This document shows, piece by piece, positions 44,086-54,997 of a DNA stretch of 64,000 nt; the first letter of the stretch is position 1; the number at the start of each line of letters is the position of its first letter. Source of the stretch: Dugong dugon (taxonomy: Eukaryota; Chordata; Mammalia; Sirenia; Dugongidae); the NCBI GenBank assembly GCA_030035585.1, contig CM057462.1, forward strand, positions 63,522,734 to 63,586,733, given 5' to 3'. The position numbers and the translations under genes were made by a program. The notes beneath the pieces were generated by a model that saw only the letters and a program-made list of their open reading frames with translations, had not been told where the DNA came from and ran no database searches.

Positions 44086-44544
44086 CAGTGACAGATTCCA
44101 GTGTGATCTTGCTAGCCAGTAAATAACAGGCTGGGGAATTCGGCTGCTTGACAGAGGTGAGGCGGATCATCACAGACAGAAAAGAACCCTGCCAGAGGCC
44201 GTTTGGCACGGTGAAAATCTTTCTCATGAGAGGAAGGTCACTTAACATTCCGCTGAAGGGGCTCCAGAAGACGAGAGCGAAATGGAATTTGGGAAGGAAG
44301 AGTGGAGCAGAGCAAAGAGTTGAAGCCAATGGAGCTTTTCAAAAGAGCAGTAGTTTCTCAAAAGCTGTTACCATAAATTCTGATGATCAGTGATTTTTGC
44401 CACAATGCGCTCTATAGATCAGCAGGGATTTCCCGGTAAATAAGAATTTAATATGCATTTTTATTACTACATGATGCTTTTTTGATAGTTTGCAAATTCT
44501 GGCTTTAAGTGTGAGGATTCAGAAAGAAAATGAGTGTTGTGTAA
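44086..44544. other. No recognisable gene or repeat
   Basis: Unique-looking sequence between two SINEs. Confidence 0.4.
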
Positions 44545-44712
44545 GGAGCCCTGGTGGTGCAGTGGTTAAAGTGCTAGGCTAGTAACCAGAAGGTCATCGG
44601 TTTGAACCTATCAGCCACTCCATGGAAAGTAAAGATTACAGCCTTGGAAACCTATGGGGCAGTTCTACTCACTTTGAGTCCGAATGGACTCGACAGCGTA
44701 GGTTTGGTTTAT
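44545..44712 (+). mobile_element. AfroSINE, 'ggagccctgg' class
   Basis: 'ggagccctggtggtgcagtg' through 'agtaaagattacagccttgg' to 'ggactcgacagcgtaggttt'. The tail is shortened around 'actcactttgagtccg'. Confidence 0.93.
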
Positions 44713-45028
44713 GTCACTAAATAAATGGGTTTTATGTAAGATTTTTTCCTCCTTTCTAGGTAAAAAGAGACCATTTTCAACAGCTACAATGTGATGTTAT
44801 TTGTAATCCATTCTTCAACAGATTCACAGGACTTTTTTATGTTAAAAGTTTTTAAAATGTAATTATTTCTTACCATGTACGATGTACCTAAATAGATTTT
44901 TCAATCACTGTGCTTCTTTGAAGTCAAGAATCTAAATCCCAGAAATATTGCTAATGTAGAATAAGTCAGAATCTAGACTTGCTAGGTATTTAATCTTTGT
45001 GTGTAAGAGTCTGTGTGTGTGACAGGCA
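44713..45028. other. No recognisable gene; AT-rich
   Basis: AT-rich sequence left of the L1, possibly part of the old L1M into which the L1 inserted. Confidence 0.35.
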
Positions 45029-45039
45029 GAGAGAGAGAA

Positions 45040-47866
45040 CTGTATTTATTTATTTATTTTTATTGTACTTTAGAGGAAGGTTTACAGAACAAATAGTTCC
45101 TCATTAAACAGTACGCATATTGTTTTATGACAATGGTTAACAACCTCACGACATGTCAACACTGTCCCTTTTCAACCTTGGGTTCCCTATTACCAGCTTT
45201 CCTGTCCCCTCCTGGCTTCTAGTCCTTGTCCCTGGGCTGTTGTGCCCCATTAGTCTCATTTTGTTTTATGGGCCTGTCTAATCTTTGGCTGAACGGTGAA
45301 CTTTGGGAGTGACTTCATTACTGAGCTAAAAGGATGTCCAGGGGACATACCTCTGGGTTTCTCCAGTCTCTGTCAGGCCAGTAAGTCTGGACTTTTTTTG
45401 TGAGTTAGAATTTTGTTCTATATTTTTCTCCAGCTCTGTCCAGGACCCTCTGTTGTGATCCCTGTCAGAGCAGTCAGTGGTGGTAGCTGGACACTATCTA
45501 GTTGTACTGGACTCAATCTGATGGAGGCCGTGGTAGCTGTGATCCATTAGTCCTTTGAACTAATCTTTCTCTTGTGTCTTGTTTTCTTCATTCTCCCTTG
45601 TTCCCGAAGGGGTAAGACCAGTGGAATATCTTAGATGGCTGCTCACAGGCTTTTAACACTCCAGGCACTAGTCACCAAAGTAGAATGTAGAGCATTTTCT
45701 TTACAAACTGTGTTATGCCAATTGACCTAGATGTTCCCTGAGACCACGGTCCCCACAGCCCTCCGCCCAGCAATTCAGTCCCTCAGGGAGTTTGGATGTG
45801 TCTATGGAGCGTCCATGACCTTTCCTTGTACAAGTTGTGCTGGCTTCCCCAGTACTGTGTACTGTCTCACCCTTCACCAAAGATACCACTTATTTATTGT
45901 CTATTTAGTATTCCCGCCCACCCCCACCCTTCCCATCCCTCATAACCAACAAAGATTGTTTCTTTTTGTGTGTAAACTTTTTCATGAGTTTTTACAGTAG
46001 TGGTCTCATACAATGTTTGTCCTTTTGTGATTAACTTATTTCACTCAGAATAATGTCCTCCAGTTTCATCCATGTTATGAGATGCTTCACAGATTCATTG
46101 TTGTTCTTTCTCGTTGCATAGTACTCCATTGTGTGTATGTACCATAGTTTGTTTATCCATTCGTCTGTTGATGGGCATCTAGGTTGTTCCCATCTTTTTG
46201 CTACTGGCAATGAACATGGGTGTGTATATGTCTATTCATGTGACAGCTCTTATTTCTCTAGGATATATTCCTAGGAGTGGGATTTGTGGATTGTATGGAA
46301 TTTCTATTCCAGCTTTCTAAGGAAGCACCGTATCATTTTCCAAAATGGTTGTATTATTTTGCATTCCCACCAGCAGTGCATAAGAGTTCTGATCTCCTTG
46401 CAGCCTCTCCAGCATTTGTTATTTCCAGTATTTTTGATTCGTGCCAGTAATGCCGGGGTAAGATGGTATCTCACTGTGGTTTTAATTTGCATTTCTCTAA
46501 TGGCTAGTGATCGCGAGCATTTCCTCATGTGTCTGTTGGCCTCTTGAATGTCTTCTTTGGTGAAGTGTCTGTTCATTTCCTTTGCCCATTTTTTAATTGG
46601 ATTATTTGTCTTTTTGTTGGAGAGGTGTTGAATTTTCTTGTAGATTTTAGAGATTAGACCTTTGTCTGACTTGCAATGTCCAAAATTTTTTTCCCAGTCT
46701 GTAGGTTCTCTTTTTACTCTTTTGGTGAAGTCTTTTGATGAGCATAAGTGTTTACTTTTTAGAAAATACCAGATATCTTGCTTATCTTCCAGAGTTTGTG
46801 TGTTGTTGGTTATGGTTTGTATCCTGTTAATGCTGTGTGTTAGGGCCTCTAGTGTTGATCCTATCTTTTCTTCTATGAACTTTATAGTTTTTGGCTTTGT
46901 ATTTAGGTCTTTGATCAATTTTGAATTAGTTTTTGTATATGGTGTGAGGTATGGGTCTTGTTTCATTTTTTTGCAGATGGACATCCAGGTTTGCCAGCAC
47001 CATTTGTTAAAAAGACTGTCTGTTCCCCATTTGATGGACTTTGGGCACTTGTCGAAGATCAGGAGACCATAGGTGGATATATTTACATCTGGGTGCTCAA
47101 TTCTGTTCCATTGGTCAATGTATCTGTCGTTATACCAGTACCAGGCTGTTTTGACTACCATAGCTGTATAGTAGGTTCTGAGGTCTGGTAGTGCGAGTCC
47201 TCCTACTTTATTCTTCTTCTTCAATAATGCTTTACTTATCCAGGGTCTCTTCCCTCTCCATATAAAGCTAATGATTGCTTTTTTCATCTTTTTAAATAAT
47301 ATTGTTGGTATTTGGATCGGGATTGCATTGTATTTGTAAATTGCTTGGGGTAGAATTGTCATTTTCACTATGTTGAGTCTACCTATCCACGAGCATGGTA
47401 TGTTTTTCCATTTATGTAGATCCCTTTGGGTTTCTTGCAGTAGTGTTTTGTACTTTTCTTTGTATAGGTCTTTTACATCCCTGGTTAGATTTAGTCCTAA
47501 GTATTTTATTTTGGAGGGGGCTATTATAAACGGTATTGTTTTCCTGATTTTATTTTCATCGTTCTTTATTGGTGTATAGGAATCCAATAGATTTTTGTAT
47601 GTCTGTCTTGTATCCTGCTACTCTGCTGAATCTTTCTATTAGTTCCAGTAGTTTTCTCATGGAGTCTTTAGGGTTTTCTACACGTAGTATCATATCATCC
47701 ACAAACAGGGACAGTTTAACTTCTTCATTACCAATTTTGATGCCCTTTATTTCTTTTTCTTGCCTTATTGCTCTAGCTAGGACTTCCAGCACAATGTTAA
47801 ATAGGAGTGGTGATACAGGACATCCTTGTCTTGTTCCTGTTCCCAAGGGGAATGTTTTCAGCCTCT
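45040..47866 (-). mobile_element. 5'-truncated L1, lineage family
   Basis: On the minus strand: partial ORF2 (47,846 to about 46,060), then a 3' UTR of about 0.9 kb and a TATT-rich 3' end at 45,042-45,060. Perfect flanking 'gagagagagaa' (45,029-45,039 and 47,867-47,877) is the likely target duplication, though low-complexity. Truncation removes the 5' UTR, ORF1, the endonuclease and the first part of the reverse transcriptase. The 3' UTR matches the fragments at 34.3 and 37.9 kb. Confidence 0.95.
46304..47846 (-). pseudogene. L1 ORF2 C-terminal half, one frameshift
   Basis: The first piece, 47846-47556, has the reverse-transcriptase block [12 protein letters not shown] and the catalytic box FVDD (residues 48-51; both Asp kept, Ala replaced by Val). 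A frameshift lies in the overlap at about 47,556-47,587. The second piece, 47587-46304, is open for 427 codons and covers thumb and C-terminal region, with the Cys/His segment 'CWRGCKEIRTLMHCWWECK'. It stops soon after that segment, and further L1-like sequence continues out of frame. The open frame suggests modest age. No function is possible without the missing N-terminal half. Confidence 0.93.
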
Positions 47867-47877
47867 GAGAGAGAGAA

Positions 47878-48004
47878 TTTTAGTAGTGGTTTATTTTTGG
47901 TGGTCGGATTATGAACGATTTAAATTGTTGTTGCTGCCTTTTTTTTTTTTTTTTTTTTTTTTTACTTACCTGCATTTTTTAATTTTCTTTTTATGCTGAG
48001 CATA
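47878..48004 (+). mobile_element. Old L1M fragment with poly(T)
   Basis: 'tttttggtggtcggattatg', 'aacgatttaaattgttgttg' and 'ctttttatgctgagcatac' resemble an L1M 3' end. A 25-base T run lies at 47,939-47,963. Confidence 0.45.
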
Positions 48005-48056
48005 CAGTTGTTGCTGTGTGCCGTCGAGTTGATTCCGACTCATAGTGACCTTGTAC
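48005..48056 (-). mobile_element. Short RTE/AfroSINE 3' tail
   Basis: 'gttgttgctgtgtgccgtcg' and 'agttgattccgactcatagt' only. Confidence 0.85.
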
Positions 48057-48493
48057 CCTGCACTTGCACCCACTCAGACTGAGTACTGACAGTGGTGGGG
48101 GCGATGGCAACTCCTGATGGGCTTGGGGGATTGAAGGGCATAGAGGACTCTTGCCTTGCCTTCTGAGCAGAGGCTTGGAAGGAGGCAGGTCTTAAATTTC
48201 CCGTGTGGTGGAGAACAGTTGACTAGAGATGGCCACATGGGCACACGAGGCGAGTGGACCCTAGAGAGCCTTCCAGTTCATCCTGAGCATCATGGAAGGC
48301 ACTTTAAGAGAGTCAGTCCTGGAGGGACCTTGTGGTCCAGGCAAGAAGTGGAGAGAAGTGACCAACGTGGATAAAAGGTGAAGACATTGAACCACAAATC
48401 CCCACCAATGACATCTTGGCACTTTGTAAGCCCCCATGACCGGGGGGGAAATGAAGGCTGTAACTCTGATTTGACTAAGATTACGGTTCTGCC
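48057..48493. other. No recognisable gene or repeat
   Basis: Unique-looking sequence. The 109-codon minus frame 48619-48290 overlaps the following RTE piece and is not a gene. Confidence 0.4.
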
Positions 48494-48843
48494 GGGAAGA
48501 ATATTGAATAGACCATGGACCGCCAGAAGAACGAACAAATCGGTCTTGGAAGAAGTACAGTCAGAATGTTCCTTAAAAGGGAAGATGACGAGACTTTGTC
48601 TCATGTACTTTGGAAACATTATTAGGAGGGACTAATCCCCGGAGAAGGACATCATGCTTGGTAAAGTAGAGGTCAGGGAAAAAGAGGAAGACCCTCAATG
48701 AGATGGGTTGACACAGTGTCTACAACAATGAGCTCAAACATAGCAATGAGGATGATGCCAGACCAGACAGAGTTTTGTTCTATTGCACATAGTGTGGCTA
48801 TGAGTCGGAACTGACTCGATGGGACCTAACAACCACAACACAT
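48494..48843 (+). mobile_element. 5'-truncated RTE LINE 3' end
   Basis: 'gaagaatattgaatagacca', 'gccagaagaacgaacaaatc', 'ggagaaggacatcatgcttg' and 'ctatgagtcggaactgactc' match the last 350 bases of RTE. The frame 48378-48635 shows the RTE C-terminal motif 'RRTNKSVLEEVQSEC'. 'ttctgcc' at 48,487 and 48,844 is a possible target duplication. Confidence 0.93.
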
Positions 48844-48956
48844 TTCTGCCACCCACAGGAATGGGGACTTGAAGTAGATGTGGGAAAATTAAGACAGTAC
48901 CATTTTTAAACACTTGAGTTTGTTGATTAAAATTTGTACTATTACTATGCTCAGTA

Positions 48957-49161
48957 AGGAGCCCTGGTGGCACAATGGTAAAGTGCTCAGCTGCTAACTG
49001 CAAGATGGGTAGTTTGAACTATCATCTTCTCAAGAGAAAAGATCTGGCCATCTACTCCCATAAAAAGATTGCAGCCTAGGAAACCCTATGGGGTAGTTCT
49101 ACTCTGTCATACAGGGTCACTATGAGTCAGAATCGACTTGGTGGCACACAGCAATAACAAT
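48957..49161 (+). mobile_element. AfroSINE, long-body class
   Basis: 'ggagccctggtggcacaatg' through 'gattgcagcctaggaaaccc' to 'cgacttggtggcacacagca'. Confidence 0.95.
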
Positions 49162-49254
49162 TCCTACTCTGCTTGTTATCCCACAATTACTGTAAGAATC
49201 AAGTAAAACAACACAAGTGATAATGTAATCCTACTTTTGTTATGTACACGCTTG

Positions 49255-49475
49255 TTCTTGGTGCTTTACTTATGTTAAATTTGCTGATTCTCAAAACAAC
49301 TCTTAAAATAAGTGCTACTATCTTTTCCGCTTTACAGATGGGAAAACTGAGTAAAGGAGAGATTAAGTAATCTGCCCAAGGTCATATGGTTTATTAGTGC
49401 CAGAGCCGGGATCCAAACCCAGGAGTCAGGCTGCAGTGTCTGTGCAACTCCAAACACTGCTAAATTGAACCTGTT
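49255..49475 (-). mobile_element. MIR SINE
   Basis: 'cgctttacagatgggaaaac', 'taatctgcccaaggtcatat' and 'gggatccaaacccaggagtc' make reverse MIR. Confidence 0.88.
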
Positions 49476-49485
49476 AATGATGTTA

Positions 49486-49573
49486 AAGATGGCTCCGGAC
49501 CAGGCAACCGTTGGTTCTGTTGTACGTGGGGTTGCAATGAGTCGGAGCCAACTTAATAGCAACTAGCAACAAC
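49486..49573 (+). mobile_element. 88-base RTE 3' end with perfect target duplication
   Basis: 'aagatggctccggaccaggc', 'gttggttctgttgtacgtgg' and 'caatgagtcggagccaactt' are the final RTE bases. 'aatgatgtta' at 49,476 and 49,574 is a perfect 10-base target duplication. Confidence 0.94.
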
Positions 49574-49594
49574 AATGATGTTATGTGCTAGTGA

Positions 49595-49710
49595 GACTTA
49601 AAGAGGTGAAGCATCTTCCTAAGGGTCACCAGGTTCAAATCTGGGACTAGAACTCAGGTCTTCTGACTCAAAATCCCATCTTTTCCTTTGTATCACTGTC
49701 TTTTAAGATT
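49595..49710 (-). mobile_element. MIR fragment
   Basis: 'gggactagaactcaggtctt' and 'ctttgtatcactgtctttta' look like reverse MIR. Confidence 0.6.
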
Positions 49711-49749
49711 AACAAAGCTGATGACCTGGCCAACCAAAAAATCAGACCA

Positions 49750-49884
49750 GACCAAACCCGTTGCCACCAAGTCAACAGAGTAGAAATGCCCCATAGGGTT
49801 TCCAAGGAGTGTCTGGTGGATTCGAACTGCTAACCTTTTGGTTAACAGCCGTAGCTCTTAACCACCACACCACAAGGGTTTCCA
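49750..49884 (-). mobile_element. AfroSINE, short-body class, internal deletion
   Basis: 'caaacccgttgccaccaagt' jumps directly to 'caacagagtagaaatgcccc', so about 30 bases of the usual 'gattccgactcatagcgacc' segment are missing. The head end is 'ccaccacaccacaagggttt'. Confidence 0.92.
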
Positions 49885-50540
49885 AGGCCAGTGCAAAACT
49901 ACCAGTCACTTCCAGTCAGGATGTCTGGGAAAGCTTTGCTCTGATTTGTGAGTCTAATCTCTTGTGGGACTGTCACTGCTCGAGATTCTTAATAGACATG
50001 ATTGTCAGGTCCAGTTCTCAGGTTCCGAAAAACAACTGTGCAAGTACAAGACAGAGAAGGAAGACTTAGCAGCAACAGCCAATGGTAAACCCTCCAAAGG
50101 AGATTTCACTGACATGGAGCTAAGAATGAGTCAGCATTCTAGGGGTGGATTCCCAAATGCTCTCGGGCTGTATTCATGCACATTTTTCAGTGTCCCAGAT
50201 AAGGGATGTGAGGGTCCTGATCTTATCTGTACCCCTGAGCCTATGCTCACTTCAAAGGGGGCTCAACCAGCTAGAGTCCTGGAGAAAGACTGCAAGCTTG
50301 ATGGAGAGAGGGCTGGAAGCCATGTCCTAAGAAGAATGGGGAAGGATCTGAACTGGGGCTCTTAAGAATGGAAAAATACAGAGTTCAGGGGCCATGATTG
50401 CTGGTGTCAAGACTCTAAAGGGCTGTAATGGGAAAGAATAAGAGACGGGACACACGGAGTCTGGATGAGCAAACCTAGAGCCAAGAGGTAAGAGAGAGGA
50501 AGAGGATGAGGGGAAGGAGGGAGAGAGAGAATTCAAAGAA
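49885..50540. other. No recognisable gene or repeat
   Basis: Unique-looking sequence. The 133-codon frame 49964-50365 has no domain, and overlapping frames on both strands are equally long. Confidence 0.4.
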
Positions 50541-50745
50541 GTTACTTCTAAGAGCACAGGCTTTGGAGTTAGGTAACCTGTATTTGAATTGACAATTAGC
50601 TGTGTGACCTCTGACAAGTTGTTTAACTTTGTGCCTCAACTTCCTCGTCTGTAAAATTGGGATGATAATAGTACCCATCTCACAGAGTTATTGTGAGAAT
50701 TCCATGATATAATCCATGTAAAGTACTTAGCAGCTGGCATACAGA

Positions 50746-50945
50746 AAACCAAGCCAAACCAGTTGCCATCAAGTCAATTCCAACTCATGCAGATCCTATG
50801 TGTTGCGGAGTAGAACTGTGCTCCACAGGGCTTTCACGGTTTTGATCTTTTGGAAGCAGATTGCCCAGCCTTTTTCCCTCGGTGCCTCTGGGTGAGTTTG
50901 AACCACCAATCTTTTTGTTAGTAGTCAAGCACTACTCAGGGACTC
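50746..50945 (-). mobile_element. AfroSINE, 'agtccctggg' class, in MIR
   Basis: 'accagttgccatcaagtcaa' through 'ggctttcacggttttgatct' to 'aagcactactcagggactcc'. Confidence 0.93.
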
Positions 50946-50994
50946 CTTGGAATATAGAAGTGCTCTGTAAAAACGCTAGATGTGATCATTATTA

Positions 50995-51160
50995 GGAGCC
51001 CTGGTGGCACAGTGGCTAAGCATTCAGCTGCTAACTGAAAGGTAAATGGTTCGAACCTACCAGCTGCTTCATAGGAGAAAGGTGTGACAGTCTGCTACCA
51101 TAAAGATTACAGTGTTGAAGCCCTATGGGACAGTTTACTCTGTCCTATATGGTCAACTAT
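50995..51160 (+). mobile_element. AfroSINE, long-body class, in MIR, short tail
   Basis: 'ggagccctggtggcacagtg' through 'ccataaagattacagtgttg' to 'tactctgtcctatatggtca'. The RTE-like tail is eroded. 'gtgatcattatta' and 'gtgactattact' may be the target duplication. Confidence 0.92.
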
Positions 51161-51195
51161 CGTATCGTGACTATTACTGTCATTGCCAGAGCTGT

Positions 51196-51776
51196 TCAGT
51201 CACGGAGTATGCTGTGTTAGCTGGCAGCAAGTGCCCCTACTCAGGACATGTGCAAGCAGGTTCAAACATTTGCTTGACCAGGATGCCGTGAAGTAGATTC
51301 AAGCACTGAGGTGCAGAGAGGGCTGAAGAATCTCCAAGGGCTCTTGATTCTGCCTCTTTCTGCCATGCACCAAAAGAAATACCCTTCAGAGGAACATACT
51401 CTCCCCATTTCTGGAGTCTGGGGAGCATCCTCACGAGCCTGGCACTACTGTTTCCGAGGAGAGTCGCCAAGCCAGTCACTGAAGGCAGCCTGGCCTTGGT
51501 CCAGCAGAGACAAGCAGAGGCTGCTCATTCACTGGCCATGACCTCCAGGGTGATGAGAACTAAGTGTGCAGTAAGGGCCACACACTGCCCACACAAGGTG
51601 TGACAACCAGCCCATAAACACCTCTGGGAGCAAAAGCAGACAGCAAATCTCACGCAAAATGATGTAGTGACCTGTCTGCTACAGGCTCCACTGGCACGGG
51701 ATCCATATGTTCCATGAGCATGTATGGAAAGCTCAGGGTTGAACAGGAGGCTAATGCTGAAGAGGCTGATTATTAA
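51196..51776. other. No recognisable gene or repeat
   Basis: Unique-looking sequence. Short antiparallel frames at 51237-51541 have no domain. Confidence 0.4.
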
Positions 51777-51942
51777 GTGTTCCTGGTGGTGCAGTGGTTA
51801 AGTGTTCAGCTGCTAACCAAAGGGTCTGCAGTTTGAATCCACCAGCCACTCCTTGGAAATGCTATGGGGCAGTTCTACTCTGTCCTATAGCGTCACTATG
51901 AGTCAGAATCGACTTGATGGCAATGGATTGGGTTTGGTTTTA
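51777..51942 (+). mobile_element. AfroSINE, short-body class
   Basis: 'gtgttcctggtggtgcagtg' with 'agtttgaatccaccagccac' to 'gacttgatggcaatggattg' and a G/T-rich tail. Confidence 0.95.
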
Positions 51943-52215
51943 GGGGGAGGGAGGGTGGGTTGACAATCGGAGGGGGTGGGGTGGGTGGGGGAATGTACAC
52001 CTGAGGGGAGGATAATAGTGGGGACCTCATGGCTCTGTACCACACTGGTAGATGCATGCTCAGTCAACCCTCCTCCAGGCAGGTCTGAGTCCCAGACAGA
52101 TGGGTGGCAGAAAAGAAGCTAAGCTAGTGGTTTGTGGAAAGGATCTTGGTAAGATGGTAGGAGCACAGGCAGCCCTCTTAGGGCTCACAGGACAGAATGC
52201 AGCCACCTGTGCACC
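51943..52215. other. G-rich, otherwise unremarkable
   Basis: Runs of 'ggggg' and 'gggtggg' at 51,945-52,000 follow the SINE. No gene seen. Confidence 0.4.
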
Positions 52216-52216
52216 A

Positions 52217-52632
52217 GTATGTGCCATGGAACCATGAATGTGTCCCCCGAAGTTATGTTGAAGTCCCAACGCCCGGTACCTGTGCCTGTGACCTTATTTG
52301 AAAATACAGTCGTTGCAAACGTAATTAGTTAATGTTAGGTCATTAGGGTGGGCCCTGATCTAAAATGACTGGTGTCCCCATAAGAAGCAGAGAAGAAACA
52401 CAGAGGGAAAATGGCTATGTGAAGATGGAGGCAGAGATTGGAGTTATGCTGCCACAAACCAAGGAACACCTGGGGCTCCCAGGAGCTAGAAGAGACAAGG
52501 AAGGATCCTCTGTTAGAGGCTTGGAAGGAGCATGGCCCTGCCAGCATCTTGATTTCAGACTCCTAGCCTCCAGAGCTGGGAGACAATAATTTTCTATTGT
52601 ACTATATTGTTATGGAAGCCCTAGAAATTGAA
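52217..52632 (+). mobile_element. MLT1-type MaLR solo LTR
   Basis: 'gaatgtgtcccccgaagtta', 'gttaatgttaggtcattagg', 'gtgggccctgatctaaaatg', 'gtccccataagaagcagaga' and the end 'tattgttatggaagccctag' follow plus-sense MLT1. Confidence 0.88.
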
Positions 52633-53095
52633 TGCAATGGAGAAAAAATATTTCCCCCACTTTATCAGGGCAGCTTATGTAAAGTGCTGGCCCAGGACAA
52701 TTTCAAGGCCATCAACAGGAGGCTGAACCTACAGTGATAAGCAACTCTGGCAGCAATAACTTTTTTGCCACTAATAAATTAATTAACTAGTTAATTAACA
52801 AAATGATATTTACCGATCGCCTATTATGTGCCAGGTGCTCTGCTTTGTGCTCAAAATGCTTCAAAATCAGTAACTCTTTTGACAGTGGATGTTGGAGAAG
52901 AAAGAGATAGGTGGTTACCACATCAAAACGACAGAAGTTGTTCCTGAGCACATGTAAACCTTCCAGAAATCATTTGAGGGGTGGAGATGATCAAGAGCTT
53001 GGGGATCCCAAAATGAGAGACCATGGTCAGAGTCAGTGAAGGAAGGGTTAGTTACTCCTGATGGTATTCCATTTAAAATCTTACACTGCAGTAGG

Positions 53096-53134
<39 letters not shown>

Positions 53135-53698
53135 GTTTTCATTCCTTTAGTGAGCTAGTAAATGACAGAGCTGGGAACTGGATCCAGACAATCAGATGCC
53201 AGATCCTGTGCACCACACCCCAATACTATCTACCACCCTCAAGAAAAGTGAGGACCACAGGCTGAGGCTTTCAGACAAGAATGAGAAAATACACTGGCAC
53301 ATCATGTTTTCTATGAGTGTCTTTTCTGTGTGCACAGGATGTGTATAAGTATATTCATACACAGACACGCAGAGTCTTCTAGGTATCTTTAGGAGTCGAG
53401 CTTTGGCCAAAGTAGAAACCTGGGCTTTGGGTCTGGTGGAGTCCTGGGGGGCATGCGGCTCATAGGCAGAGTCCATTGATGTTCTTGGGCCTCAAAACAC
53501 CTCTGCAGATAAAACTAGAACAGGGCTCCCCAGATAAGGTGTGCACCAGGCTTCTTTATGCTTGATAAGGACGACAGTTCTGGTGAGGTCCTTCAGAATA
53601 CACCTGAGTGTGGGGCCAAACCTGCATGGGTGGGAAAGTCAGTCACCCTAGCCCGCTGGTGAATGGCTCATCAGGCCCCCAGTACAGGAAGCAACCAC
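52633..53698. other. Mostly unique; MIR/L2 scrap and (TG)n
   Basis: 'ttaccgatcgcctattatgt' with 'gccaggtgctctgctttgtg' (52,810) is a reverse MIR/L2 scrap. 'agctagtaaatgacagagct' (53,152) is another. No gene seen. Confidence 0.45.
53099..53133 (+). repeat. (TG)n microsatellite
   Basis: About seventeen uninterrupted TG units. Confidence 0.97.
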
Positions 53699-53702
53699 TC
53701 TG

Positions 53703-53904
53703 TTGTTGTTGTTAGTTACTGTCAAGTCGATTTAGACTCGTAGCAATTCATGTGACAGAGTAGAACTGCTCCATAGGGTTTTTTTTGGCTGTAATCTTTA
53801 TGGGAGCAGATCACCAAGTCTTTCTCTGGAGACAGGCGGTGGGTTTGAACCACAGAGTTTTTGGTTCGCAGCCGAGCACTTAACCATTGCGTCACTAGGG
53901 CTCC
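53703..53904 (-). mobile_element. AfroSINE, long-body class
   Basis: 'tgttgttgttagttactgtc' through 'ggctgtaatctttatgggag' to 'attgcgtcactagggctcc'. Confidence 0.94.
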
Positions 53905-54076
53905 TTTCTTCTGCTGTAGCCTCTTGGAAGTCTCCAAAGCCAGATTTATCAGGATTTTTCAGGTTAGATCATGTTCTGTGTCCGTTGTCCTGACTTGCTT
54001 CCTTAGCCAACTGTGGATTTTATTCTGCAAACACATATTATGGGTTTAACGTGGACCAGAAACTGTGTTAAACACA

Positions 54077-54262
54077 AACAAAAAAAGTTGCTGTTAAGTT
54101 GATTTTGACTAATGGTGACCCCATGTGTGTTATGCTTCATTAAGGCTTTCAGTGGCTGATTTTTCAGCTAGGCCGTTCTTGTGAGGCTCCTCTGGGTACG
54201 CGTGAACCTCCAAACTTTCACTTAGCTTCCAAGCAGGTTAACCATTTGCACACCCAGGGAGT
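54077..54262 (-). mobile_element. AfroSINE, 'agtccctggg' class
   Basis: 'agttgctgttaagttgattt' through 'ctttcagtggctgatttttc' to 'gcacacccagggagtc'. Internally shortened near 'cagctaggccgttcttg'. Confidence 0.92.
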
Positions 54263-54321
54263 CAAAGAACTTCACTGGGCATGAGGAATTCAGACACAAA
54301 CAAGACCCGTATCTTTTCCCA

Positions 54322-54473
54322 AACCCAAACCAAAACCAAACCCTTTGCCATCGAGTCAATTCCAACTCATAGCGACCCTATAAGACAGAGTAGAACAGCC
54401 CCATAGAGTCTCCAAGGAGTTACCAAAAGGTTAGCAGTCGTAGCTCTTAACCATTGCACCACCAGGATTTCTG
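54322..54473 (-). mobile_element. AfroSINE, short-body class, internal deletion
   Basis: 'ccctttgccatcgagtcaat' to 'attgcaccaccaggatttct'. The 'gcggctggtggattcgaact' segment is missing between 'ccaaggag' and 'ttaccaaaagg'. 'tcttttccca' at 54,312 and 54,474 is a perfect 10-base target duplication. Confidence 0.95.
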
Positions 54474-54483
54474 TCTTTTCCCA

Positions 54484-54992
54484 GAGCCCTAGAAATCAGT
54501 CAGCTTCTTTAAATCACAAAAAAGTAGGGCAACAGAAGGCCTGGGGAATTCAGTGCTAGCCTTCCTATCTCACCCATTCATATGTGAATAATCATTTCCT
54601 GGCAGGTTTTTGCAGTAATCGTTAACCTCAGCCTTTTCTTCTCTTCCCTAAGTAAGTTTGGAATCAACTCAGAAGTAAGACATAGGACACAAACAGAGGG
54701 AGATCAAAATATCATCTTTGAAGATGGCTGGACGAACATGGCTTTAGACCTATGGCCACAGTGGGCCTCCCAACATTTCACTTCAAGATTAAACTTGCCC
54801 TTCCAATTCCAGGACCCACAGGGGCCTGCCCTACAGGGGCAGGGTCTGCCCTGGAAAACTTACCACCCTGCACGGTATCCTGAATGCATCCTCCCTCAGG
54901 TGGATTGAAGAAAATCCAGAAAAGGCTGAGCTGAGCGTGCTCAGTTCCTTCTCTAAAACTCACCTATCAGATACATCAGATAATTAGTGAAG
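54484..54992. other. No recognisable gene or repeat
   Basis: Unique-looking sequence. Confidence 0.4.
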
Positions 54993-54997
54993 GTGAC

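Larger units (their letters stand above)
50545..51195 (+). mobile_element. MIR SINE split by two AfroSINEs
   Basis: Part 1 (50,545-50,745): 'gtgtgacctctgacaagttg' and 'ctcgtctgtaaaattgggat'. Part 2 (50,946-50,990): 'agaagtgctctgtaaaaacg'. Part 3 (51,166-51,195): 'gactattactgtcattgcca'. The parts read in order as one plus MIR. Confidence 0.85.

Noticed and set aside
49964..50365. 133-codon frame as a possible exon or processed pseudogene
   Set aside because: No similarity that I can recognise, no poly(A) or target duplication, and other frames in the same place are nearly as long.
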